DNA of 19,800 nucleotides from JAFGFG01 sp964442905 (GTDB lineage: Archaea > Aenigmatarchaeota > Aenigmatarchaeia > QMZP01 > JAFGSV01), in contig CAYUBD010000018.1 of the NCBI GenBank assembly GCA_964442905.1, positions 1 through 19,800 of the forward strand, given 5' to 3'. How positions within the stretch are numbered: position 1 is the stretch's first letter; the number at the start of each line of letters is the position of its first letter. The notes below the pieces were generated by a model that did no database searches, was not told where the DNA came from, and saw only the letters and a program-made list of their open reading frames with translations. Shown in pieces: positions 14,633 to 19,800 of the stretch. The translations under genes were made by a program, and so were the position numbers.

Positions 14633-14665
14633 CTAAAAAGGAAAACAAATATAGCTAAAACATAA

Positions 14666-14733
14666 GCCTCTGTAGCTCAACAGGCTTTTCCGGGAGCTGA
14701 CCGCTTCCACAAAAGCCCGTGCGGCAAAGGAGG
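14666..14733 (+). other. tRNA-like element: duplicated tRNA-Thr 5' end plus a strong hairpin
   Basis: The first 14 bases, GCCTCTGTAGCTCA, are identical to the 5' end of the tRNA-Thr gene exactly 76 bases downstream. They carry the same acceptor strand and D-stem start. The rest diverges. Instead of an anticodon arm there is a 35-base hairpin at 14683-14717: GGCTTTT pairs with AAAAGCC, then a 2x2 internal loop (CC/AC), then GGGAGC with GCTTCC (one G-U pair) and loop TGACC. GGAGG at 14729-14733 can pair back with CCTCT at 14667-14671. No T-loop (TTCGAAT) exists, so this is not a normal tRNA. It may be a decayed tandem copy or a small structured RNA. Confidence 0.55.
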
Positions 14734-14741
14734 AAACACAC

Positions 14742-14816
14742 GCCTCTGTAGCTCAGTCTGGCTGGAGCGATCGCTTCGTAAGCGATAGGCCGGGGGTTCG
14801 AATCCCTCCAGGGGCT
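14742..14816 (+). tRNA. tRNA-Thr, anticodon CGT
   Basis: All four arms fold. The acceptor stem GCCTCTG pairs with CAGGGGC (two G-U pairs). The D stem is GCTC/GAGC. The anticodon stem is ATCGC/GCGAT with loop TTCGTAA, so the anticodon is CGT and reads ACG. The T stem is GGGGG/CCCTC with loop TTCGAAT. The discriminator base is T, common for archaeal tRNA-Thr. The 3' CCA is not encoded, and no intron is present. The S8e gene ends 10 bases away on the other strand. Confidence 0.95.
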
Positions 14817-14826
14817 TCAAAAGAAA

Positions 14827-15216
14827 TTACTTTTTCTCTTCGACAAGGACGGCATTAGTGATGCCCTGCTGGCCTGGCCGTGATGTCACCATCGCAAGTC
14901 CTGCATCGGTTTCGACTACAGCGCCCTTTGTCACGATGTTACGCCTTATGTAGTGCGGGTTTGCCTTGTTTTCCTTGACAGAAATGATCTTGGCTCTCTT
15001 TATCTTTCCGGTCTTGGGGTCAGCGACATTGATGAACTCGACAGAAGAGAGCCTCAGCTTGACTGAGCCGCCCTCGACCCGTTTCTTGACGACATGCCTC
15101 TTACCGATCTTTGTCTCCATAGGAAGGCTACCCATCTCGGTTCGTCTCTTCTTCCTGTGTTTTTGCAGCCTTCCACCGGTGGGCTTCTTCCTTGACTTTA
15201 AATGCCACAGTGCCAT
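14827..15216 (-). CDS. rps8e: Ribosomal protein S8e
   Basis: This 129-residue small-subunit protein is found in archaea and eukaryotes. The N-terminus is very basic (LKSRKKPTGGRLQKHRKKRR), followed by the typical METKIGKRHVVKKRVEGGSV and a central beta region (EFINVADPKTGKIKRAKIIS) with ANPHYIRRNIVTKGAVVETD. The C-terminus ends in GQQGITNAVLVEEKK. Start and length match the family. The divergent TATA box at 15247-15256 lies about 30 bases upstream, leaving only a very short leader. It faces lsm and rpl37e across that box. Confidence 0.96.
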   Translation of the reverse strand: MALWHLKSRKKPTGGRLQKHRKKRRTEMGSLPMETKIGKRHVVKKRVEGGSVKLRLSSVEFINVADPKTGKIKRAKIISVKENKANPHYIRRNIVTKGAVVETDAGLAMVTSRPGQQGITNAVLVEEKK

Positions 15217-15246
15217 GAAATCACTTAACTAATATTGAGCGATAGC

Positions 15247-15256
15247 TTTATATATA
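15247..15256. promoter_or_regulatory. Divergent TATA box between S8e and the lsm-rpl37e pair
   Basis: TTTATATATA can serve both strands. It lies about 30 bases from the S8e start. It would give a leader of about 50 bases for lsm, whose ATG has its own GGTGA ribosome site. Confidence 0.55.
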
Positions 15257-15324
15257 TTTTCCGAAAAGTAATATAGACCAAGCGAGTATGTTGTCGCTTG
15301 ATTTTTAAAAGGAAAGGTGATTTA

Positions 15325-15543
15325 ATGCAAAGACCATTGGACGTCCTTGGAAGTTCCCAGGACAAGAAAGTAATCATACAGCTGAAGTCAGGATCAAATA
15401 TCACAGGTACGCTTAGGGCATTTGATTCCCACATTAACGTGTGGCTCGACGACGCCAGCACAGAGGACAAGGAGACTAATACAACGCTTGGTAAGGTTCT
15501 CGTGAGAGGAGACAACATAGTCTTGATATCCCCGGAGAAGTAA
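15325..15543 (+). CDS. Sm-like archaeal protein (LSm)
   Basis: The 72-residue RNA-binding protein forms heptameric rings that bind U-rich RNA. The Sm1 motif is IQLKSGSNITGTLRAFDSHI followed by NVWLDDA. The Sm2 motif is GKVLVRGDNIVLIS, close to the archaeal consensus with the RGD triplet. ATG 15325 is preferred over a frame starting nine codons earlier because the AGGTGA ribosome site lies four bases upstream and the family begins with MQRPLDVL. It is followed after 14 bases by rpl37e, a conserved archaeal gene pair. Confidence 0.95.
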   Translation: MQRPLDVLGSSQDKKVIIQLKSGSNITGTLRAFDSHINVWLDDASTEDKETNTTLGKVLVRGDNIVLISPEK

Positions 15544-15557
15544 ACAGGTGCTGAACG

Positions 15558-15743
15558 ATGACAAAGGGAACACCGTCTTTCGGTAAGAGAAACAAAAGGT
15601 CGCACATTTCATGCAGGCGATGTGGTCAGCGAAGCTACCATGTCAAGGACAAGGTTTGCGCAGCCTGCGGCTACGGCAAGAGCAGCAAGCTCAAGAAATT
15701 CAGCTGGCAGTGGAAGACCCTTCTCGGCGGAAGAAGAAAGTGA
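15558..15743 (+). CDS. rpl37e: Ribosomal protein L37e
   Basis: This 61-residue zinc-binding large-subunit protein starts MTKGTPSFGKRNKRSHISCR and has two CxxC pairs: CRRC at 19-22 and CAAC at 34-37. A basic C-terminus follows with the invariant-looking SWQWKTLLGGRRK. The ATG is preceded by AGGTG about nine bases away. It is cotranscribed with lsm, and tRNA-Lys follows 47 bases later on the same strand. Confidence 0.96.
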   Translation: MTKGTPSFGKRNKRSHISCRRCGQRSYHVKDKVCAACGYGKSSKLKKFSWQWKTLLGGRRK

Positions 15744-15790
15744 TTCTGGCCAACTTTTATTAATGTTAAGCGCAACTATATGCAGTAGAC

Positions 15791-15890
15791 GGGCCTGTAG
15801 CTCAGTCTGGTTAGAGCACCCGGCTCTTAGGCGGTCAGAAAAATCCATGGAGATACCGGGGCGTCGCGGGTTCGAATCCCTCCAGGCCCA
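15791..15890 (+). tRNA. tRNA-Lys, anticodon CTT, with an intron
   Basis: Acceptor stem GGGCCTG/CAGGCCC, D stem GCTC/GAGC and anticodon stem CCCGG/CCGGG all pair. The anticodon loop after splicing is CTCTTAA, so the anticodon is CTT and reads AAG. A 25-base intron (15830-15854) sits after position 37. The T arm GCGGG-TTCGAAT-CCCTC has one C-T mismatch, slightly odd for a functional tRNA. The discriminator is A, and no CCA is encoded. The mature length is 75 bases. PRPP synthetase ends six bases away on the other strand. Confidence 0.93.
15830..15854 (+). other. tRNA-Lys intron with canonical bulge-helix-bulge
   Basis: The exon bases CTCT pair with intron GGAG to form a four-base-pair central helix. 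Three-base bulges flank it on opposite strands: TAG, cut after TA, and ATA, cut after AT. This is exactly the motif recognised by archaeal tRNA-splicing endonuclease, and it fixes the intron at 25 bases. Confidence 0.88.
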
Positions 15891-15895
15891 TTAAT

Positions 15896-17137
15896 TCATT
15901 TTATAGGATATGTCTTGTATAGGGCATTCTCAAATGTCTCGAAATCCCTGAAAAGTATGTTGCTTACAGAATCAGCCTTGTCACGCCTGTCTATGACATG
16001 AGCGAATGATTGATATACGGGTATAACTTCGAGCCATTTACTCCTTTCCATTAAATAATCTTCGGGGTATGGAAGAACGTCAGTCGTGACAATCTTAACA
16101 TTATGTTCTTCAGCGAGTCTGTCAATCCTTTCTGAAGCCTTCTCAGACAAAAGAGCCTCTGTAGCGTAGAATGTCAAGCTTTCAGGAGGCTTTTTCTGTC
16201 CAAATAATGCGTATGCGGTATCAACGAGCGTTCCTGCTGTGTCAATGCAGTCATCCATACTGGCAACATTTTTCTTATACACACCGGACATGAATTTCTT
16301 GCTGAATCTGGATTTTCCAAGATCCCGTGACTTGCTAATAGAGCTAATTTCAATATCTTCCAGCCCCTCTATCCTAGCATCTTCAAGAAGCCTTGTCATT
16401 TTCTTATTAGCGCCTTCATCAGCTCCTCTGTATTTTATCTCGGTAATATCACCGAATTTGTCCTTCAGATCCTTGAGAAAATAATAACCCGGATTAAGGT
16501 TATCGCAAGGTATGTCAAAGAAGCCCTGTATCTGATCTGCATGCATATCCATGGTGCACACGGACGTTGCCCCTGTTCTTTCTATAAGATTTGCAAACAT
16601 CTTCGCTGTTATCGGCTGCCTGCCCCTTGATTTTCTGTCCTGTCTTCCGAACGGGTAGGTAGTCATTACATCTGTTATCTTGTCTGCTGACGCCCTTTTT
16701 GCCGCATCGTTTATTGTGAGCATCTCGAACGCATCGTAGACCCTTCTGTAATCGCTATCAAGTAACTGACCGCCAAGCATTTTCAGTGTATATTCGAAAA
16801 CATCATTCAGAAGATCTTTTTTTATTTCTCCATATTTTGATTCAAGTTCTTCGAACATGGCACTTTTTACCATCTCTGGCACATCGGGAATAGTATCTTT
16901 TGGGAAGAAGCTCTGCACTATGTATACCTTTCTTTCTCTTACATTGGACCCGATTCGAAGATCCGGTTCACCATTCGGGAAGGTATTAAGATGCATATCT
17001 CCCAATGTTAGCTTGTCGTTTATTTCAGGCCTTCCGACAGATGAGTCACCTTTGAGATAATCGTGTATTTTCCCGGCGTAATTTCTTCCGCTCCCCCCGT
17101 AAAGTATCACAGAATTCTTTCTATCATAATCAGTCAT
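15896..17137 (-). CDS. prs: Ribose-phosphate pyrophosphokinase (PRPP synthetase), long form
   Basis: This enzyme makes PRPP from ribose 5-phosphate and ATP for nucleotide and NAD synthesis. Core motifs are present: FPNGEPDLRI, then YPFGRQDRKSRGRQPITAKM, the metal/ATP histidine in MDMHADQIQGFFDIPCDNL, the flexible-loop phrase SKSRDLGKSRF, and the PRPP loop DDCIDTAGTL (usually DDxIDTGGT). The protein has 413 residues, about 100 more than typical. Much of the extra length is an insertion at about residues 80-135 (helical, acidic/basic: EELESKYGEIKKDLLNDVFE), between the first strand region and the conserved DAAKRASA helix. ATG 17137 is about 26 bases below TATAAAAA (17158-17165), so the transcript is leaderless. 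The gene looks more AT-rich than gatE next door. It faces tRNA-Lys convergently. Confidence 0.9.
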   Translation of the reverse strand: MTDYDRKNSVILYGGSGRNYAGKIHDYLKGDSSVGRPEINDKLTLGDMHLNTFPNGEPDLRIGSNVRERKVYIVQSFFPKDTIPDVPEMVKSAMFEELESKYGEIKKDLLNDVFEYTLKMLGGQLLDSDYRRVYDAFEMLTINDAAKRASADKITDVMTTYPFGRQDRKSRGRQPITAKMFANLIERTGATSVCTMDMHADQIQGFFDIPCDNLNPGYYFLKDLKDKFGDITEIKYRGADEGANKKMTRLLEDARIEGLEDIEISSISKSRDLGKSRFSKKFMSGVYKKNVASMDDCIDTAGTLVDTAYALFGQKKPPESLTFYATEALLSEKASERIDRLAEEHNVKIVTTDVLPYPEDYLMERSKWLEVIPVYQSFAHVIDRRDKADSVSNILFRDFETFENALYKTYPIK

Positions 17138-17157
17138 AACTATTCTTGTAAGAAAGT

Positions 17158-17165
17158 TTTTTATA
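17158..17165 (-). promoter_or_regulatory. TATA box for prs
   Basis: GGTATAAAAAAC on the minus strand is centred about 25 bases before ATG 17137. This places transcription start at or next to the start codon. Confidence 0.6.
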
Positions 17166-17191
17166 CCTTAGGCGCCACGGCCCTGAAAAAC

Positions 17192-17199
17192 AAATAAAA
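17192..17199 (+). promoter_or_regulatory. TATA-like box for gatE
   Basis: AAATAAAA is centred 26 bases before ATG 17221, the same leaderless spacing as the divergent prs gene. Confidence 0.5.
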
Positions 17200-17220
17200 C
17201 CCACTTCTCCAATTATAACT

Positions 17221-19077
17221 ATGAAGCCCGATTACAGGAAGCTGGGTCTCAGGTGTGGAATAGAGATACATCAGCAGCTGGATACTGTCCACAAGCTGTT
17301 CTGCTCGTGTCCCGCGCGCTTTTCTGAAGCAGATAACTGCTGTGAGGTTATCAGAAGGCTCAGCGCCGTTACAGGTGAGACTGGAAAGATAGATGCCGCC
17401 GCCATGCATGAGATGCTCAGGGACAGGAAGTTCCTGTACAGGGTATACCATGATGAGAATTGTCTGGTAGAAACGGACAGCGAGCCGCCGCATCCACTGG
17501 ACATGGAAGCGCTCGTGACTACCCTCAAGATAGCGCTCATGCTCAACTGCGAGATACCGGACGAGGTGCACGTGATGAGGAAGACAGTGATAGACGGCTC
17601 CAACACGGGCGGTTTCCAGCGCACGCTCATAGCCGGGCTCAACGGAAAGCTCAGGGCAGGCTCCTGCGAGGTGGGCATAACCAACGTATGCACAGAGGAG
17701 GATTCCGCCCAGATCATAGAAAAGGACAAAGAAGCCGTCATCTACGGGCTTGACAGGCTCGGCATACCGCTGATAGAGATAGGCACGACGCCGGACATAC
17801 ACACACCTGATGATGCCAGGCACGTTGCGGAGAAGATAGGCATGCTTTTGCGTTCCACCGGAAAGGCCAAGCGCGGGCTGGGAACCATACGGCAGGACGT
17901 CAACGTCTCGATTGCAAATGGCGCAAGGATAGAGATAAAGGGCGCTCAGGAACTGCGGATGATATCCAGGCTTGTCGGGAACGAAGCCCGGAGGCAGGTC
18001 AGTATCCTCAAGATGAGGGATGAGCTGAAGAAGCGCGGATTCAGGAAGGTCACGTCGAGGATAAAGGATGTGACGCCGCTTTTCAGCAGGACTGAGAACA
18101 GGGTAATGAAGGGCAAGCAGGTCTTCGCTATAATAGTGCACGACTTCGAGGGCATGCTGAAGACGAAGCTTACAGAGACGCGGACCATGGGAAACGAGAT
18201 AGCAAACTATGTAAAGGTCAGGGTGGGAATACCCGGCATGATACATTCCGATGAGAATCTGGAGAAGTACAGTCTGGAAAGGGAGTTCGTTGATGTCGGT
18301 AAGAGTCTGGGCGCCAAAAAAGGAGACACTGTCATAATACTGGCGGCAGACGAATCCCTTGCCAAAGCCACATCTGATGCGATTGAAGAAAGGATAAACC
18401 AGTTCATGTCGGGAGTGCCCAGTGAAGTCCGGAGGGCGCTTGAGAACGGCGACACCGAATACATGAGGCCCATGCCAGGCGCCGCGAGGATGTACCCCGA
18501 GACGGATGTTCCATCAATCCCGATAACGGCCGGACTGCTTTCAGAAATTCAGGATAATCTCCCGGAGACATGGGACAAGAAGATCAGGCGAATCTCAAAA
18601 GCCTATAAGATTTCAGAAGAGCTTTCGAAGCAGCTCGTGCAGTCCGGTGAAGACGAAGTCTTTGAGAAGCTCGCGAAGAAGTTCGATCCGAATGTTATTT
18701 CATCTGTACTGCTTTCGGCATTCAAAGAGATGGAAAGGGAAGGCTTTGACACTTCAGTCATTTCCGAGAGGCATCTCACAGACCTTTTCGGAATGATATC
18801 CAAGAAGCAGATAGCCAAGGAGGCAATACCGGACATACTGAGAAAGGCCGCAAAGAACCCTGAGAAGAGCATAAGCGATTTTGCAGGCGCTGTGAAGTCT
18901 GTCGGGGCAGATGATCTGGAGAAGCTGATAGAGAAAATAATCGAAACCAAGAAGGACCTTCTGAAACATCCGAGAAGGGAGAAGGTGCTGATGGGCCTTG
19001 TCATGAAAGATGTCAGGGGGGCCGTCGACGGAAAGACGGTCATGGACACGCTAATCAGGGTTCTGAAGAAATACTGA
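17221..19077 (+). CDS. gatE: Glutamyl-tRNA(Gln) amidotransferase subunit E
   Basis: GatE binds Glu-tRNA(Gln) and, with GatD, converts it to Gln-tRNA(Gln); it is specific to archaea. The 618-residue protein opens KLGLRCGIEIHQQLDTVHKL and has the cysteine-rich stretch FCSCPARFSEADNCC. It continues with the GatB/E catalytic-core phrases ETDSEPPHP, NTGGFQRT and GLGTIRQDVNVSI, then IEIKGAQEL. An AspRS-like insertion (GAD domain) spans about 270-420, which separates GatE from GatB. The helical tail domain ends VMDTLIRVLKKY. Length and order match the family. GatD is not visible here. A small HycI-like gene starts 10 bases downstream and is probably in the same transcript. Confidence 0.96.
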   Translation: MKPDYRKLGLRCGIEIHQQLDTVHKLFCSCPARFSEADNCCEVIRRLSAVTGETGKIDAAAMHEMLRDRKFLYRVYHDENCLVETDSEPPHPLDMEALVTTLKIALMLNCEIPDEVHVMRKTVIDGSNTGGFQRTLIAGLNGKLRAGSCEVGITNVCTEEDSAQIIEKDKEAVIYGLDRLGIPLIEIGTTPDIHTPDDARHVAEKIGMLLRSTGKAKRGLGTIRQDVNVSIANGARIEIKGAQELRMISRLVGNEARRQVSILKMRDELKKRGFRKVTSRIKDVTPLFSRTENRVMKGKQVFAIIVHDFEGMLKTKLTETRTMGNEIANYVKVRVGIPGMIHSDENLEKYSLEREFVDVGKSLGAKKGDTVIILAADESLAKATSDAIEERINQFMSGVPSEVRRALENGDTEYMRPMPGAARMYPETDVPSIPITAGLLSEIQDNLPETWDKKIRRISKAYKISEELSKQLVQSGEDEVFEKLAKKFDPNVISSVLLSAFKEMEREGFDTSVISERHLTDLFGMISKKQIAKEAIPDILRKAAKNPEKSISDFAGAVKSVGADDLEKLIEKIIETKKDLLKHPRREKVLMGLVMKDVRGAVDGKTVMDTLIRVLKKY

Positions 19078-19087
19078 TTCTGATACT

Positions 19088-19531
19088 ATGGAACGTGCAG
19101 TCATATGCGGGGCCGGGAACAGGAACCGGGGAGACGAAGGCATAGGGCCTGAATCACTTAAGGACATGCACAATGAAATCTCCGGAGAAAACATCCTGTT
19201 CATTGACTGCAACACGTCACCGCAGGACAAAATAAAGGAAGTGCTGGACTTCAGGCCGGACAATGTCATCATAATCTCGGCGCTGGATATGCACAAGGGC
19301 TCAGGGATAGTCGAGGATGTGGAAATCAGGGAAGCGACAAGGCTGCTTTCTGAAGACCACCAGATAGACCTGGAAATGTTCATAGGCTATCTCCGCAGGG
19401 CGCTCGAAGGCCGGATTTTCTTCATAGGCTTCCAACCGCGGTCAAGGAAGCAGGACCACGGTCTCAGCCCGGAGGCCAGGAACGCCCTTGTTATAATCCG
19501 CGGAAAGGTCAGGGAGATATTAGGCTTATAA
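19088..19531 (+). CDS. Hydrogenase maturation protease-like protein (HycI/HyaD family)
   Basis: The 147-residue product resembles the nickel-dependent endopeptidases that trim the C-terminus of [NiFe]-hydrogenase large subunits. It begins VICGAGNRNRGDEGIGPESL, matching the family's GxGNxxxxDxGxG signature (Asp16, Glu17). It continues with FIDCNTSPQDKIKEVLDFRP and ISALDMHKGSG, which supplies the second acidic residue and a nearby histidine. In HycI the metal ligands are two acidic residues and a later histidine, and QDHGLSPEA near the end provides a plausible candidate. No hydrogenase gene lies in the window. It starts 10 bases after gatE, so it is likely cotranscribed. It may act on a hydrogenase elsewhere or have a different target. 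Confidence 0.85.
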   Translation: MERAVICGAGNRNRGDEGIGPESLKDMHNEISGENILFIDCNTSPQDKIKEVLDFRPDNVIIISALDMHKGSGIVEDVEIREATRLLSEDHQIDLEMFIGYLRRALEGRIFFIGFQPRSRKQDHGLSPEARNALVIIRGKVREILGL

Positions 19532-19533
19532 AT
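19526..19533 (+). promoter_or_regulatory. TATA box for the small zinc-ribbon gene
   Basis: TTATAAAT overlaps the end of the HycI-like gene and lies about 35 bases before ATG 19565. This gives a leader of roughly 10 bases. Confidence 0.5.
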
Positions 19534-19564
19534 CATCCGTCCAATAATTAACTGTCAACTCTCC

Positions 19565-19741
19565 ATGAGAGGGATTATGCCATTGGATAAACTTCAGTTC
19601 ATAAAGTGCAACTGCACGATTTGCGGGTCCAGATTCAGAGTGACTATAGACAGGCTCGGAAATGTTACCCCAATCGCGAAATACTGCGCCTTCTGCAGGT
19701 CGCTCCTCGAGGAAGTCGAGGAGATTGAATACAAGAAGTAA
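19565..19741 (+). CDS. Small zinc-ribbon protein (58 aa)
   Basis: This short gene encodes a 58-residue protein with metal-ligand cysteines in two clusters: KCNCTICG (Cys15, Cys17, Cys20) and YCAFCRS (Cys41, Cys44). About 20 residues separate them, the layout of a zinc ribbon. The C-terminus is acidic (LLEEVEEIEYKK). I do not recognise a specific family. It might be a small RNA- or DNA-binding or adapter protein. The start is uncertain: ATG 19565 fits the TATA distance, while ATG 19577 has GAGAGGG just before it. Codon use matches the neighbours. Confidence 0.7.
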   Translation: MRGIMPLDKLQFIKCNCTICGSRFRVTIDRLGNVTPIAKYCAFCRSLLEEVEEIEYKK

Positions 19742-19746
19742 GGGTT

Positions 19747-19800
19747 TCAGTCGCTTATCATGTCTATACCATGGGGACTTGCGGTTTTCTTAGCTCTATC
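19747..19800 (-). CDS. C-terminal end of an unidentified protein (runs off the window)
   Basis: The minus strand is open from the window edge to a TGA at 19747-19749, ending AKKTASPHGIDMISD. The codons resemble those of neighbouring genes, and the stop lies just past the convergent zinc-ribbon gene. Only 17 residues are visible, so identity cannot be given and the reading itself is tentative. Confidence 0.35.
   Translation of the reverse strand, partial: DRAKKTASPHGIDMISD

Noticed and set aside
12996..14648. Phosphate transporter starting at 14648
   Set aside because: The 16 extra residues would place the start upstream of the TATA-like box, while ATG 14600 coincides with the first membrane helix.
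14666..14733. A second functional tRNA gene
   Set aside because: Only the 5' strand and D-stem start match. There is no T-arm, no normal anticodon arm and no fully paired acceptor, so it is reported as a tRNA-like element.
17161..18246. Minus-strand 361-codon open frame
   Set aside because: It is antisense to gatE and covers its promoter. The composition is rich in Tyr, His and Pro with no domain, typical of a shadow frame.
19760..19800. Plus-strand gene start MSIPWGLAVFLAL at the window edge
   Set aside because: The hydrophobic start is tempting, but no TATA box or ribosome site lies at a suitable distance, and the opposite strand has an equally open frame with a sensible stop position.
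1..19800. CRISPR arrays, insertion sequences, prophage or restriction systems
   Set aside because: No regularly spaced repeats, transposase, integrase or phage structural genes were seen. The intein is the only clear selfish element.

Overview
The window is archaeal chromosomal DNA, most likely from a DPANN-type or other small, anaerobic, uncultivated archaeon. The evidence is the gene set: an FttA/aCPSF1 RNase with KH domains, a proteasome beta subunit, GatE, an archaeal Sm-like protein, L37e, S8e, and a tRNA-Lys with a canonical bulge-helix-bulge intron. Many genes also have an A/T-rich TATA box about 26 bases upstream of the start codon and little or no leader. Arg AGG and Ile ATA codons are common. 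The lineage is inferred; no rRNA is present to fix it.

Layout. Bases 1-274 hold the N-terminus of an exported surface-type protein. Bases 320-5245 are a minus-strand deoxynucleotide operon: nrdR, anaerobic ribonucleotide reductase nrdD (interrupted by a 320-residue LAGLIDADG intein), a separate 48-residue gene carrying the glycyl-radical tail of NrdD, a dCMP deaminase, and the radical-SAM activase nrdG. A 220-base intergenic region contains an NrdR-box-like palindrome and separates nrdR from a divergent iron module (DtxR-type repressor with a fused FeoA-like domain, then feoB). A more AT-rich orphan gene with a kinase-like HRD signature follows (8052-8636).

Bases 8629-14600 are minus-strand genes: fttA, psmB, a conserved hypothetical, a small orphan gene, amrS, and a Na/phosphate cotransporter with a PhoU-like tail. 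Bases 14601-15890 form an RNA and ribosome cluster: a tRNA-like hairpin element, tRNA-Thr(CGT), S8e (minus strand), a divergent TATA region, lsm and rpl37e, and tRNA-Lys(CTT). Then come PRPP synthetase (minus, with an unusual insertion), gatE, a HycI-like protease, a small zinc-ribbon protein, and the edge of one further minus-strand gene.

How the genes work together. The nrd operon makes dNTPs without oxygen. NrdR probably senses nucleotide through its ATP-cone and represses through the palindrome upstream of its own gene. The radical enzyme appears to be assembled from two polypeptides after intein splicing and is activated by NrdG. PRPP synthetase supplies nucleotide precursors and GatE supplies Gln-tRNA. 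The DtxR-FeoB unit feeds ferrous iron, needed by the Fe-S radical-SAM enzymes NrdG and AmrS. No CRISPR array, insertion sequence or prophage was seen. The only mobile-type element is the intein.
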